A stretch of 64,000 nucleotides of DNA from Rhodococcus triatomae (GTDB taxonomy: Bacteria > Actinomycetota > Actinomycetes > Mycobacteriales > Mycobacteriaceae), in assembly GCF_014217785.1 (NCBI RefSeq), contig NZ_CP048814.1, forward strand, positions 744,001-808,000, written 5' to 3'. The notes under the pieces were generated by a model. That model was not told the origin of the DNA. It saw nothing but the letters and a program-made list of their open reading frames with translations, and did not search any database. Within the stretch, counting starts at the first letter, position 1. Every line of letters starts with the position of its first letter. The position numbers were made by a program, and so were the translations under genes. This document shows, one piece after another, positions 42,384 to 50,905 of the stretch.

Positions 42384-42797
42384 TCAGGTGGCGTCGGGAT
42401 CGATCGGCGGCCGGGCGTTCGCCGCGGGCACGTCCGGCGCCGCGGACGCGGGCGGGGTGCCGTTGGTGTCCTGGGACGCCGCGCCGTTCGACGGCGCGGT
42501 CTTGTCGAAGTTGCCCGTGAAGATCGAATCGTCACCGTCGAGCAGATGCTTGGTGATCGCGGCCCGTGGACTCATCCCCCGGAGCTGATTGAGCTCGGAC
42601 AGGGGCTTGCGCAGATCGTCGAACTCGGGACCCAGTTCGTCCTTGAGCTGCTGCGTCGCGCCGGTGGCGTAATCACGCACCTGACGCAGCGACTTCGACA
42701 CCCAACTGATGGCCCCAGGAAGCCGCTCCGGTCCCAGAATGACCAGAGCTGCGATGAGGAGCACCATGAACTCGCCCCAACCGACGTTGCCGAACAC
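42384..42797 (-). CDS. tatB: Sec-independent protein translocase subunit TatB
   Basis: 137-residue Tat translocase component. It has the N-terminal membrane helix [17 protein letters not shown], the hinge GPERLPG, and a long amphipathic helix ([20 protein letters not shown]), then an acidic Pro/Ala-rich tail. TatB forms the substrate receptor with TatC, and tatC is not in this window. The location next to htrA, rseA and sigE matches M. tuberculosis. GTG start at 42797 with TAGTCT 6 nt before it (leaderless). Confidence 0.92.
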   Translation of the reverse strand: MFGNVGWGEFMVLLIAALVILGPERLPGAISWVSKSLRQVRDYATGATQQLKDELGPEFDDLRKPLSELNQLRGMSPRAAITKHLLDGDDSIFTGNFDKTAPSNGAASQDTNGTPPASAAPDVPAANARPPIDPDAT

Positions 42798-42803
42798 TCG
42801 GTC

Positions 42804-42809
42804 AGACTA
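42804..42809 (-). promoter_or_regulatory. Putative -10 element (TAGTCT) for leaderless tatB
   Basis: TAGTCT on the minus strand ends 6 nt before the GTG at 42797, with no ribosome-binding site. Confidence 0.45.
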
Positions 42810-42877
42810 CTGTGCCGACGCCGTGCGTGCCCAGGCGGAACGACCGTTTCACAGCCTGCTCGCAGGAACGTGCATGC

Positions 42878-44431
42878 TCAGTCCGAGACCGGGGTGACCT
42901 GAACCTCGACGTTGCGTCCCTCGCGCACCAGCTGCACCGTGGTCGGCTCACCGATCTGCTGGAGGTTGATCGCGACGGCCAGCTCGTCGGCGCTGGTGAC
43001 CTGCCGGTCGCCCACGCGCACGATCACGTCCCGTTCGACGATCCCCGCGTTCGCGGCCGGGCTGCCCTCCCGGACGTTCGCCACCTCGGCGCCACTGGTG
43101 GCGTCGTTGACGACGGTGCGGGCATTGACTCCGATGTCCGGGTGGTGCATCACCCCGTCCCGGATGAGTGCCTGGCTGATCGCCGCGACGTCGTCGATCG
43201 GGATCGCGAAGCCCAGGCCCACGGACCCGCCGGTCTCGCTGAGCATCGCCGTGTTGATACCGATCACCCGGCCCTCCGAGTCGACCAGCGCGCCTCCGGA
43301 GTTGCCGTGGTTGATCGACGCATCGGTCTGCACGGCGTCGATCACGGCGTTGGTGTCGGTGCCCTGGCCGGACAGCCGCATCGGCCGATTGAGGGCACTG
43401 ACGATGCCCGCCGTGACGGTCTTGCTCAGCCCCAACGGCGAGCCGACGGCGACCACGTCGTCGCCCACCCGCACGTCGCCCGAACGGCCCAACTCGGCGA
43501 CGGTGAGATTGTCGGCCGCCACCTTGAGCACTGCGAGGTCCATCTTCGTGTCCCTGCCGACGATCTCGGCCTGGGTCTTGGTGCCGTCCGAGAAGATCAC
43601 CGAGATGGTGGCGCCGTCCGGAGCGGTGGCCGCCGACGAGATCACGTGGTTGTTGGTGACGATGTAGCCGTCCCCGTCGACGACGACGCCCGATCCGGTA
43701 CTGCCCTGATCCCCCGAGGCCACCTGGATGGACACCACGGCCGGGAGCACGGCGTCGGCGACCTGGGCGACGTTGGACGAGCCCATCTGATCGTCGCCGG
43801 TCTGCGCGAGGGTGACCCGCTGGCTCGTCAGGGAACTACGGTCGGCGGTGATCGCCGCGGCGACCAGGCCCCCGAGGACCCCGATGAGGAGGGCGACGCC
43901 ACCGAGAACGGCGAGGGCTCGCGGCGCGACCTTGCCGCCGAAGAGGACTTCGCGGGCGGAGAGCTGCGGTGCCGGAGCCTGCTCCGGGATCGCGGCGGTG
44001 GCGGCCGGTGCGCCGAGCACGACTCCCGCTTCCGGGTCGCGCCACGGATCCGCGGGTGCCTGTGGTTCCTCGGATTCCGCGTCGGAGGAGGCATCGGGAT
44101 CGCGCTGCAGGGTGTCGACGGCTCCGGGCGGTCTGCCGTACGCCTCGGCGAGCACGGCGTCGGGAGCGGCGGTCCGCACCTCGGGAGTACTGCGGCGGGC
44201 CGCCTCGGGCGCGAACGATCCGGCGACGTCGTCGGGCCTGCCGAACACGCGCGCCGCGGCGTCGTCCACCGGCGGGCGGTACACGGGGCGGGGCTCGAGC
44301 CTGGGCGCGTCCTCGGGACGCGTGATCGCCGTCTTTCCGGCGTCGTCGGCGCCGCCCGCCCATGTGGACGGGGCGTCACCCTTCGTTTCGGCCGTCACGT
44401 CTGGTGTGTCCCCCTCATGTCCGTCGCTCAC
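42878..44431 (-). CDS. htrA: HtrA/DegP-like membrane-anchored serine protease
   Basis: 517-residue protease. About 170 disordered acidic/proline-rich cytoplasmic residues come first, then a single membrane helix (ALAVLGGVALLIGVLGGLVA), then an extracytoplasmic trypsin-like domain and a C-terminal PDZ domain (from about 425, SPAANAGIVERDVIVRVGDR). The catalytic triad is visible: His in IVTNNHVISS, Asp in TKMDLAVLKV and Ser in NHGNSGGALVD. It degrades or processes misfolded envelope proteins and, in mycobacteria, is part of the SigE stress circuit. GTG start, 45 nt downstream of rseA. Confidence 0.94.
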   Translation of the reverse strand: MSDGHEGDTPDVTAETKGDAPSTWAGGADDAGKTAITRPEDAPRLEPRPVYRPPVDDAAARVFGRPDDVAGSFAPEAARRSTPEVRTAAPDAVLAEAYGRPPGAVDTLQRDPDASSDAESEEPQAPADPWRDPEAGVVLGAPAATAAIPEQAPAPQLSAREVLFGGKVAPRALAVLGGVALLIGVLGGLVAAAITADRSSLTSQRVTLAQTGDDQMGSSNVAQVADAVLPAVVSIQVASGDQGSTGSGVVVDGDGYIVTNNHVISSAATAPDGATISVIFSDGTKTQAEIVGRDTKMDLAVLKVAADNLTVAELGRSGDVRVGDDVVAVGSPLGLSKTVTAGIVSALNRPMRLSGQGTDTNAVIDAVQTDASINHGNSGGALVDSEGRVIGINTAMLSETGGSVGLGFAIPIDDVAAISQALIRDGVMHHPDIGVNARTVVNDATSGAEVANVREGSPAANAGIVERDVIVRVGDRQVTSADELAVAINLQQIGEPTTVQLVREGRNVEVQVTPVSD

Positions 44432-44476
44432 GCGCCCAGTATCACCGATACCGCGGCGCCGCCGTTCGTCCGGTGT

Positions 44477-44812
44477 TCACCGGCGTCGCAGCCGCGGCCA
44501 GCGCCGCGACTCCGGCGCGAGCGGCGTGACGGCTGCGCTCCGGGCGGGGGACTCGTCGACCTGGCAGGACGGGATCTGGGACAGGAGCCCGAGCAGTGCG
44601 GACGGCATCGACATCTCGCCACTGCACCGCAGTGCCCGGCGAGCCTGCTGCTGGGCGTCCACCTCCGCGGCGCACTCCGGGCAGGCCGCGAGATGACTGG
44701 CCGCGCGCAGATAGGCGCTCATCCGGAGTTCGCCGTCGACGTAAGCGGCTATCGCCTCGCTCGCCAGGTGCTCCGTGGAGCCGAACTCGCGAGGTGCGTG
44801 CCCCTGCGTCAT
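44477..44812 (-). CDS. rseA: Anti-sigma factor RseA for SigE
   Basis: 111-residue zinc-binding anti-sigma factor. Residues HLASEAIAAYVDGELRMSAY and the motif SHLAACPECAAEV supply the HxxxCxxC signature of the ZAS fold. No membrane helix is present, so it is cytoplasmic like Rv1222, but it is shorter than that protein. It would hold SigE inactive until oxidation of the cysteines or proteolysis releases it. The gene lies 18 nt after sigE on the same strand and is surely cotranscribed. Confidence 0.9.
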   Translation of the reverse strand: MTQGHAPREFGSTEHLASEAIAAYVDGELRMSAYLRAASHLAACPECAAEVDAQQQARRALRCSGEMSMPSALLGLLSQIPSCQVDESPARSAAVTPLAPESRRWPRLRRR

Positions 44813-44830
44813 ACGTCCTCCTGTCAGAAC

Positions 44831-45457
44831 CTATCCGATCCCGACCTGATCGGAATCGACCTTTCCTCGTGCCGCCAGCTGCTCGCGCAGAGCCTGTCGG
44901 CCCCGGTGGATCCGGCTCCGCACCGTTCCGAGCTTCACACCCAGTGTGGCACCGATCTCCTCGTAGGACAGGCCCTCGATGTCACACAGTACGACCGCGG
45001 CACGGAATTCGGGAGCGAGCGAGTCCAACGCCGCCTGAAGATCGGCGTCGAGCCGGGCATCGTGGTAGATCTCCTCCGGATTGGGTCCGTCGGACGGCAC
45101 CCGGTCGTAGTCCTCGGGCAGTGCTTCCATCCGGATGCGGTTGCGCCGACGCACCATGTCCAGGAACAGGTTGGTCGTGATGCGGTGCAACCAGCCCTCG
45201 AACGTGCCCGGCTGGTAGTCGGACAGCGAGCGGAACACCCGGATGAACGTCTCCTGGGTGAGGTCCTCGGCGTCCTGCGCGTCGCCGGACAGCCGGTAGG
45301 CCAGGCGGTAGACGCGGTCACCGTGTTCGCGCACCAACTCTTCCCAGGACGGCATCACCGCTTTGTCCCCGGTGGCATCGAACCTGGCGGTTCCGGTCAG
45401 ACCTGCGGGATCGGCGTCACCCGTCTCCGGCGTGAGTGTGCGCGTATCGTCGACCAT
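44831..45457 (-). CDS. sigE: ECF RNA polymerase sigma factor SigE
   Basis: 208-residue group 4 sigma factor. Region 2: [20 protein letters not shown] with [20 protein letters not shown] and the DNA-melting [13 protein letters not shown]. Region 4: [20 protein letters not shown] followed by [20 protein letters not shown]. The neighbours rseA, htrA and tatB identify it as the envelope-stress factor. ATG at 45457. A GGAAC-N18-GTT element 58-86 bp upstream fits autoregulation or control by another ECF factor. Confidence 0.95.
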   Translation of the reverse strand: MVDDTRTLTPETGDADPAGLTGTARFDATGDKAVMPSWEELVREHGDRVYRLAYRLSGDAQDAEDLTQETFIRVFRSLSDYQPGTFEGWLHRITTNLFLDMVRRRNRIRMEALPEDYDRVPSDGPNPEEIYHDARLDADLQAALDSLAPEFRAAVVLCDIEGLSYEEIGATLGVKLGTVRSRIHRGRQALREQLAARGKVDSDQVGIG

Positions 45458-45514
45458 CGAAATAAGTGGATCCTCCTACTCGGGACCGCGGTGGCCCGGA
45501 AGACGTCTTCGTTC

Positions 45515-45543
45515 TCAACTCCCGGGACCGAGCTTTTGTTCCC
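45515..45543 (-). promoter_or_regulatory. ECF-type promoter of sigE (GGAAC-N18-GTTGA)
   Basis: On the minus strand, GGGAAC (45543-45538), an 18-bp spacer and GTTGA (45519-45515). This matches the -35 GGAAC and -10 GTT pattern used by SigE and SigH in mycobacteria. The predicted leader is roughly 50 nt. Confidence 0.6.
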
Positions 45544-45724
45544 GTGTGCGCCGAGAAGGTCGAAGTCGTCGTCCTCGCCTGTCCGTCGGGGTGGCCGCCG
45601 GGCGGTCGTGGGATCGTCTGACAGGGTTCACTCTCCCGCACTGCGGTGTGGTGCCGATATGAGTTACCTGAGCCCAACCTGAGAATTCCGGCCGCGCCTG
45701 TCAGCGGCGAACGGCCCACGACGA

Positions 45725-45730
45725 TAGCCT
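45725..45730 (+). promoter_or_regulatory. Putative -10 element (TAGCCT) for leaderless methyltransferase gene
   Basis: TAGCCT ends 7 nt before the GTG at 45738, with no ribosome-binding site. Confidence 0.45.
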
Positions 45731-45737
45731 CGTCATC

Positions 45738-46370
45738 GTGCACACAAACGCCGAGCGGATCCTCACTCACGCCGAGGGCGCCGTCCGGGAGGACGAGGCC
45801 ATCGGTGCCGCGCGCGAAAAAGCTCTCGACCTGGGCGCCTCTCCCGTCTCCCCCGCCGTCGGCGCGTTGCTCGCGATGTTCGCCCGGATGTCCGACGCCC
45901 GAACCGTCGTCGAGATCGGTACCGGCGCCGGGGTCAGCAGCCTGTGGCTCCTGCGTGGCATGCGTGAGGACGGCGTACTCACCACCATCGACAGCGAGCC
46001 CGAGCACCAGCGGGCGGCGAAGCAGTCGTTCCGCCACGCCGAGGTCGCCCCCGCCCGCACCCGGCTGATCAACGGCTGGGCGCAGGACGTGCTCCCCCGG
46101 CTCGCCGAGGAGTCCTACGACCTGGTCTTCGTCGACAGCTCGCCGGTGGATCACCCCGAATACGTACGCGAAGGGGTCCGGCTGCTGCGGCCGGGCGGCA
46201 CCATCGTCCTGCACAACGCCCTCAACGGCGGCCTGGCCGCCGATACCAGCCAGCGCGACGCCGCGTCCCTCGCCGTACGCGAGGCCGCCAAGGCGCTGTC
46301 CGACGACACCGAGCTGATCCGGGTTTTCGTCCCGCTCGGAGAGGGCTTGCTGTGCGCTGCCAAACTCTGA
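45738..46370 (+). CDS. O-methyltransferase (Rv1220c-like)
   Basis: 210-residue class I SAM-dependent methyltransferase of the catechol/caffeoyl-CoA O-methyltransferase family. It has the SAM motif [19 protein letters not shown] near residue 58, the acidic loop [14 protein letters not shown], the metal-binding region [16 protein letters not shown] and [14 protein letters not shown]. The Asp-Asp-Asn metal triad is only partly evident. Divergent from sigE, as in M. tuberculosis. Substrate unknown. Confidence 0.9.
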   Translation: MHTNAERILTHAEGAVREDEAIGAAREKALDLGASPVSPAVGALLAMFARMSDARTVVEIGTGAGVSSLWLLRGMREDGVLTTIDSEPEHQRAAKQSFRHAEVAPARTRLINGWAQDVLPRLAEESYDLVFVDSSPVDHPEYVREGVRLLRPGGTIVLHNALNGGLAADTSQRDAASLAVREAAKALSDDTELIRVFVPLGEGLLCAAKL

Positions 46371-46422
46371 GGCGCTGCCGAACTCCGGACCGTCGGGGCA
46401 GCTGAGGCGCGTCCCGGGTCGG

Positions 46423-47637
46423 TCAGATCCAGACGCCCTTCCCGATGGCGACGACGCCACCGTTGCTCACGGCGAACCGCTGGCGGTCCCGTTCGACGTC
46501 CACTCCGATGATCTCGCCGTCCCCGACGACCACGTTCTTGTCGAGGATCGCCCGTCGCACGACGGCGCCCTTGCCGATACGCACTCCGGGCATCAGGACG
46601 CTGCCCTCGACGGTCGCCCCGTCCTCGACCATGACGTTCGAACTGAGCACCGAGTTGCGCACGGTGGCGGCGGAGAGGATCGAGCCGGCACCGACCACCG
46701 ATTCCTGCGCCAGCCCACCCTTGACGAACTTGGCGGGCGGCAGGTTCTCGGTCTCGCCACGGATGGGCCAGCGGCGGTTGTAGAGGTTGAACACCGGATG
46801 CACCGACACCAGATCCATGTGGGCGTCGTAGAAGGCGTCGATCGTTCCCACGTCCCGCCAGTAGCCGCGGTCGCGGTCGGTGGCGCCGGGGACGACGTTG
46901 TCCTTGAAGTCGTAGACGTGCGCGTCACCGGCCTCGACGAGCATCGGGATGATGTCGCCGCCCATGTCGTGGTCGGAGTCGGAGTTCTCCGAGTCGGCGC
47001 GGATGGCGTCGACGAGCACCTTGGTGGTGAACACGTAGTTGCCCATGGACGCGAACGTGGCGTTGGGATCGTCCGGGGTGCCGGGAGGGTGGGCCGGCTT
47101 CTCGAGGAACTGGGTGATGCGACCGGACTCGTCACTGTCGATGCAACCGAACGCGAACGCCTCGCTCCTCGGCACCCGGATCCCGGCGACGGTGACGCCC
47201 GCTCCGGACTCGATGTGGCTCTGCACCATCTGCTCGGGGTCCATCCGGTACACGTGATCGGCGCCGAACACGACGATGTACTCGGGGTCCTCGTCGTAGA
47301 CCAGGTTGAGCGACTGCAGGATCGCGTCCGCGCTTCCGGTGTACCAGCGCGGGCCGAGCCGCTGCTGCGCCGGGACCGGCGTGATGTACTCGCCCGCGAA
47401 TCCGGACAGACGCCACGTCTGGGAGATGTGCCGGTCGAGCGAGTGCGACTTGTACTGGGTGAGTACACAGATCCGGAGATAGCCGGCGTTGACCAGGTTG
47501 CTCAGGACGAAGTCGATCAGTCGGTAGGCCCCTCCGAACGGTACTGCCGGCTTGGCCCGATCCGCCGTCAGCGGATACAGACGTTTGCCCTCGCCGCCGG
47601 CGAGCACGATTCCAAGCACATGGGGCTGGCTCCTCAC
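46423..47637 (-). CDS. glgC: Glucose-1-phosphate adenylyltransferase
   Basis: 404-residue enzyme making ADP-glucose from glucose-1-phosphate and ATP, the supply step for glycogen and GlgM. It has the nucleotidyltransferase start [36 protein letters not shown], the WYTGSADAI and [11 protein letters not shown] segments, the sugar-binding FLEKPAHPP, and a C-terminal left-handed beta-helix ([20 protein letters not shown]). GTG start at 47637 with TAGGTT 7 nt before it. Divergent from glgM across a 142-bp spacer. Confidence 0.95.
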   Translation of the reverse strand: MRSQPHVLGIVLAGGEGKRLYPLTADRAKPAVPFGGAYRLIDFVLSNLVNAGYLRICVLTQYKSHSLDRHISQTWRLSGFAGEYITPVPAQQRLGPRWYTGSADAILQSLNLVYDEDPEYIVVFGADHVYRMDPEQMVQSHIESGAGVTVAGIRVPRSEAFAFGCIDSDESGRITQFLEKPAHPPGTPDDPNATFASMGNYVFTTKVLVDAIRADSENSDSDHDMGGDIIPMLVEAGDAHVYDFKDNVVPGATDRDRGYWRDVGTIDAFYDAHMDLVSVHPVFNLYNRRWPIRGETENLPPAKFVKGGLAQESVVGAGSILSAATVRNSVLSSNVMVEDGATVEGSVLMPGVRIGKGAVVRRAILDKNVVVGDGEIIGVDVERDRQRFAVSNGGVVAIGKGVWI

Positions 47638-47644
47638 ACGTGTA

Positions 47645-47650
47645 AACCTA
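47645..47650 (-). promoter_or_regulatory. Putative -10 element (TAGGTT) for leaderless glgC
   Basis: TAGGTT on the minus strand ends 7 nt before the GTG at 47637. Confidence 0.5.
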
Positions 47651-47767
47651 TCCGGCGGCCCGCACCCCCGCCACAGAAGCCCTCGATCGGCGCTACCGGG
47701 CGAGTCTCGCCGTCTGTACCGACGACCCGAACTCCCCCGATCGGTGGCCCCGTTCCGTGGTGGCGGT

Positions 47768-47773
47768 TATGTT
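47768..47773 (+). promoter_or_regulatory. Putative -10 element (TATGTT) for leaderless glgM
   Basis: TATGTT ends 6 nt before the GTG at 47780, with no ribosome-binding site. Confidence 0.5.
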
Positions 47774-47779
47774 GAGCGC

Positions 47780-48955
47780 GTGCGCGTGGCGATGATGACC
47801 CGGGAGTACCCGCCCGAGGTGTACGGCGGTGCCGGCGTACACGTCACCGAGCTCGTCGCCCAGCTCACCCGCCTGTGCGAGGTCGACGTGCACTGCATGG
47901 GCGCACCCCGTCCCGGGGCGATCGTGCACCAGCCCGATCCCGCCCTCGCGGGAGCGAATCCGGCCTTGTCCACCCTGTCCGCCGAGCTCCGCATGACGGA
48001 TGCGGCCTCGGCAGCCGACGTGGTGCATTCGCACACCTGGTACACCGGCCTCGCCGGCCATCTCTCGGCCGCGCTGTACGACGTGCCACACATCCTCACG
48101 GCGCACTCGCTCGAGCCCCGACGGCCGTGGAAAGCCGAACAACTGGGCGGCGGGTACCGCATCTCGTCCTGGTCCGAACGTAATGCGATCGAGCACGCCG
48201 ACGCCGTCATCGCGGTCAGTGCCGGAATGCGGCTGGACGTGCTGGACGCCTACCCCGGCGTCGATCCGGCGCGGGTGCACGTCGTACGCAACGGAATAGA
48301 CACCACGACGTGGCACCCGGGCCCACCTGCGGACGATGCCGGGTCCGTGCTCCGGGAGCTGGGCGTCGACCCGGACCGGCCGATCGTGGCGTTCGTCGGG
48401 AGGATCACCCGCCAGAAGGGCGTCGGGCATCTCCTCGCCGCCGCCCACCGCTTCGATCCCGGGATCCAACTGGTGCTGTGCGCCGGAGCCCCCGACACTC
48501 CGGAGATCGCCACCGAGACCGAACGGGCCGTCGCCGAGCTGTCGCGGGAGCGCACGGGTGTCCACTGGGTGCGGGACATGCTTCCGGCCGAACAGGTCCG
48601 CGAAATTCTCTCGGCAGCGACGATCTTCGTCTGCCCGTCGGTGTACGAGCCGTTGGGGATCGTGAATCTCGAAGCCATGGCGTGCGAGACCGCGGTCGTG
48701 GCCTCCGACGTGGGCGGCATCCCCGAGGTCGTCGACGACGGCGTCACCGGCCGGCTGGTGCACTACGACTCCTATCGGTCCGAGGCCTTCGAGCACGCAC
48801 TGGCGGACGCGGTGAACGAACTGGCTGCCGATACGGCGACGGCCGACGGGATGGGCCGGGCCGGGCGGATCCGCGCGGTCGCGGAGTTCTCGTGGGCACA
48901 GATCGCCCGCCAGACGTTGTCCGTATACACCGATGCGCTGGCCCGCTACACGTGA
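47780..48955 (+). CDS. glgM: Alpha-maltose-1-phosphate synthase (GT4 glycosyltransferase; formerly glgA)
   Basis: 391-residue GT-B enzyme that joins ADP-glucose and glucose-1-phosphate to form maltose-1-phosphate for the GlgE pathway. It has MTREYPPEVYGGAGVHVTEL at the acceptor side, VHSHTWYTGLAGHL, VAFVGRITRQKGVGHLLAAA and the nucleotide-sugar EX7E region VYEPLGIVNLEAMA. The family is the actinobacterial GT4 type, not the GT5 glycogen synthase. GTG at 47780 is leaderless. Divergent from glgC, its substrate supplier. Confidence 0.93.
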   Translation: MRVAMMTREYPPEVYGGAGVHVTELVAQLTRLCEVDVHCMGAPRPGAIVHQPDPALAGANPALSTLSAELRMTDAASAADVVHSHTWYTGLAGHLSAALYDVPHILTAHSLEPRRPWKAEQLGGGYRISSWSERNAIEHADAVIAVSAGMRLDVLDAYPGVDPARVHVVRNGIDTTTWHPGPPADDAGSVLRELGVDPDRPIVAFVGRITRQKGVGHLLAAAHRFDPGIQLVLCAGAPDTPEIATETERAVAELSRERTGVHWVRDMLPAEQVREILSAATIFVCPSVYEPLGIVNLEAMACETAVVASDVGGIPEVVDDGVTGRLVHYDSYRSEAFEHALADAVNELAADTATADGMGRAGRIRAVAEFSWAQIARQTLSVYTDALARYT

Positions 48956-49010
48956 GGGCTCGTTCCCGGCCGGTCGGGCTGTGACGGCCTGGCGCCACAC
49001 TGCTGCCCGG

Positions 49011-49016
49011 TAAACT
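49011..49016 (+). promoter_or_regulatory. Putative -10 element (TAAACT) upstream of uORF and tetR-type gene
   Basis: TAAACT ends 7 nt before the ATG at 49024. The transcript would start at or next to this ATG. Confidence 0.5.
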
Positions 49017-49023
49017 CGCCGCC

Positions 49024-49056
49024 ATGTCGTGTGCGTCGGGAAGTCGGGAAGTGTGA
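49024..49056 (+). CDS. Possible leaderless 10-codon upstream ORF coupled to the tetR-type gene
   Basis: Reads MSCASGSREV followed by TGA at 49054-49056. The stop overlaps the GTG at 49053 of the regulator gene. The spacing of the -10 element to this ATG fits leaderless translation, after which terminating ribosomes could re-initiate on the regulator. This is positional inference; no peptide conservation could be tested. Confidence 0.4.
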   Translation: MSCASGSREV

Positions 49057-49745
49057 CCGGTTACGCGGCCCGATGGGCGACACACAACGTCGAACGACGG
49101 ACCGCGATCGTGCAGGCAGCCGTCGAGTTGCTCGAGGAGAGCCCCGCGGGAACCGAACTGTCGGTGCGCGCCGTCGCCGAGCGAGCCGGGGTGGCGAAGT
49201 CCGTCCTGTACCGGCAGTTCGGCGGCAAGGACGAGCTCGAGCGCCGCATGCGGTCACACATCGTCGACGAGCTGGGCGCCTTGCTGACCTCGAAGCTGGA
49301 CCTGAGCACCGGATCCGTCCGCAGCATCATCTCGCGCACCGTGCAGGTACTCGCGGACTGGATGATCGAACATCCTCGGTGGGACGAGTTCCTCCGCGGC
49401 GGACCGACTTTCGACGGCGACGAGTCGCTGGATGCGGTGAGTGAACTGAAACTACGGATGGCGCGCAGGTCCGAGGCCATCCTCGCGTCGATCGCGGACG
49501 CCCTCGACGTCGATCCCCAAGCGTTCGAACCCGTCCCGTACGCCGTGGTCACCATGGTCGAGGCCACCATGTCGACCTGGATCAGGCAGGACGCCCCCGA
49601 GCGGCCGCGCAGCCGTATCGTCTCGGATCTCACCGACCTGACGGTGTACATCCTGGACGGCGCGGCTCGCTCGGTGGGCGTGGTGGCCGATCCCGACGAG
49701 GAGTTCACCGCGGTGTTGCAGAGCGTGGCGAAGTCGTCCGAGTAG
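49053..49745 (+). CDS. TetR-family transcriptional regulator
   Basis: 230-residue regulator with the helix-turn-helix SVRAVAERAGVAKSVLYRQF followed by GGKDELERRMR, and a helical ligand domain including VLADWMIEHPRWDEFLRGG. The GTG at 49053 is chosen because the upstream in-frame GTG at 49029 adds only unconserved residues and GGGAAG lies 9 nt before 49053. It is convergent with the AurF-like gene (17 nt between stops). Regulator and oxygenase are often neighbours in related genomes, so the TetR may control that gene (inference). Confidence 0.85.
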   Translation: MTGYAARWATHNVERRTAIVQAAVELLEESPAGTELSVRAVAERAGVAKSVLYRQFGGKDELERRMRSHIVDELGALLTSKLDLSTGSVRSIISRTVQVLADWMIEHPRWDEFLRGGPTFDGDESLDAVSELKLRMARRSEAILASIADALDVDPQAFEPVPYAVVTMVEATMSTWIRQDAPERPRSRIVSDLTDLTVYILDGAARSVGVVADPDEEFTAVLQSVAKSSE

Positions 49746-49762
49746 TAACTCGGCTCCCGCCG

Positions 49763-50776
49763 TCAGGCGGCCACGCGTGCGGTGCGTTGCGGCTCGCCGC
49801 GGTAGCGGGCGTGGCGCCCGTCGATGTGCAGCATTTTCCACAGTCGCCGGGTGGCTCGGTTCATCAACCCGAGTTCGTCCGCCAGCGCCCGCATCTCGGT
49901 GAAGTACTCGGCGAGGATCGCGCGCGAATGCGGGCTGCGCCAGAACGCTTCCCGCATCACCTCCCGCGGAATCCCCATGTCGGCCGCAAAGGCTCGGGAC
50001 GGGGCCATGATCTCGCCGGCCAGCCACCGCATGGCCAGCGGGAATGCCACTGCACACACTCCGCGGGAGAACTTGCCCATCGCCCCGACATGCGCCTTCA
50101 GGTACTCGTGCGCGAAGGAGATGTGACGCGCTTCCTCGGCGATGTGGATCACCATGACCTGGAACACGGCGGGCGGGATGTTCGCGCCCTCGCGGATCAG
50201 CGCCTTCTGGAAGTGATCGATCGGTTCCTCGCCGCCGAGTATGCCGATGAACAGAACGGCGTGGGCGTAGCCGCCCAGCACCCCGATCAGGGGCGAGGCC
50301 GCCCGGAAGAACGGCCGCATCCCCGGCACGTCCTCGCCGGACCGATTCACCAGCTCCTGGAACATCTGGATGTGGTTGCACTCTTCGGTCATCTCGTGCA
50401 GGCAGTACCGGAACTCGGGCGACCCGTTGGGCAGCTTCATGACGTACTGCATCATTCCCCGGATCAGGATGCTCTCGAACGCGGCGCCGACCTTGATCGA
50501 GTTGAGCGTGCGTCGCCTGCCGATCTCGATGCGGCGCTCCAGCGGCAGATCCTGATACCACCGGGTCGCGCCCAGGGGATCGACCTCGGGCGACAGCACC
50601 CACCGCGGATCCTGTGGGTCGAGCGCCATCGCGGGCGAATCCCATTCGATGTCGACATAGGGATCGAAGCTGCGGTGCACCGATCCTTCCGACAGCGTCT
50701 GCAGGATGTCGCGATAGTCCTGCGTGATGATCGTGGAACGTGACGGTGCTGGCACCGATGATGCGGGCACTGACAT
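49763..50776 (-). CDS. AurF-like diiron oxygenase
   Basis: 337-residue protein of the p-aminobenzoate N-oxygenase AurF family (diiron, ferritin-like fold). Iron ligands are visible in CLHEMTEECNHIQMFQ and VIHIAEEARHISFAHEYL, with a further acidic helix near AAFESILIRG. The start at 50776 has GAGGAG upstream; an earlier in-frame ATG at 50815 is possible. Characterised members oxidise arylamines, but this protein is not in a biosynthetic cluster, so its substrate is open. It follows the RlmA-type gene on the same strand with a 129-nt spacer. Confidence 0.85.
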   Translation of the reverse strand: MSVPASSVPAPSRSTIITQDYRDILQTLSEGSVHRSFDPYVDIEWDSPAMALDPQDPRWVLSPEVDPLGATRWYQDLPLERRIEIGRRRTLNSIKVGAAFESILIRGMMQYVMKLPNGSPEFRYCLHEMTEECNHIQMFQELVNRSGEDVPGMRPFFRAASPLIGVLGGYAHAVLFIGILGGEEPIDHFQKALIREGANIPPAVFQVMVIHIAEEARHISFAHEYLKAHVGAMGKFSRGVCAVAFPLAMRWLAGEIMAPSRAFAADMGIPREVMREAFWRSPHSRAILAEYFTEMRALADELGLMNRATRRLWKMLHIDGRHARYRGEPQRTARVAA

Positions 50777-50905
50777 CGCTGACTCCTCGCTGAGTAGGTT
50801 CGTCCTCGATGCCAATTTAGCGGGAACGCCGGTACCGGTAAATGGTCCACGGCGAAGTCGTCCGGTTTCGGAGCCCGAAAAAAATGTCCGACGGGAGGGC
50901 GTGAC

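Noticed and set aside
42812-45682. 956-codon plus-strand frame opposite htrA, rseA and sigE
   Set aside because: All three minus-strand genes are confirmed by catalytic or zinc motifs, so this frame is a shadow.
46374-46402. 6-bp inverted repeat (GCTGCC/GGCAGC) after the methyltransferase gene as terminator
   Set aside because: The stem is short with a 17-nt loop and is not distinguishable from chance in GC-rich DNA.
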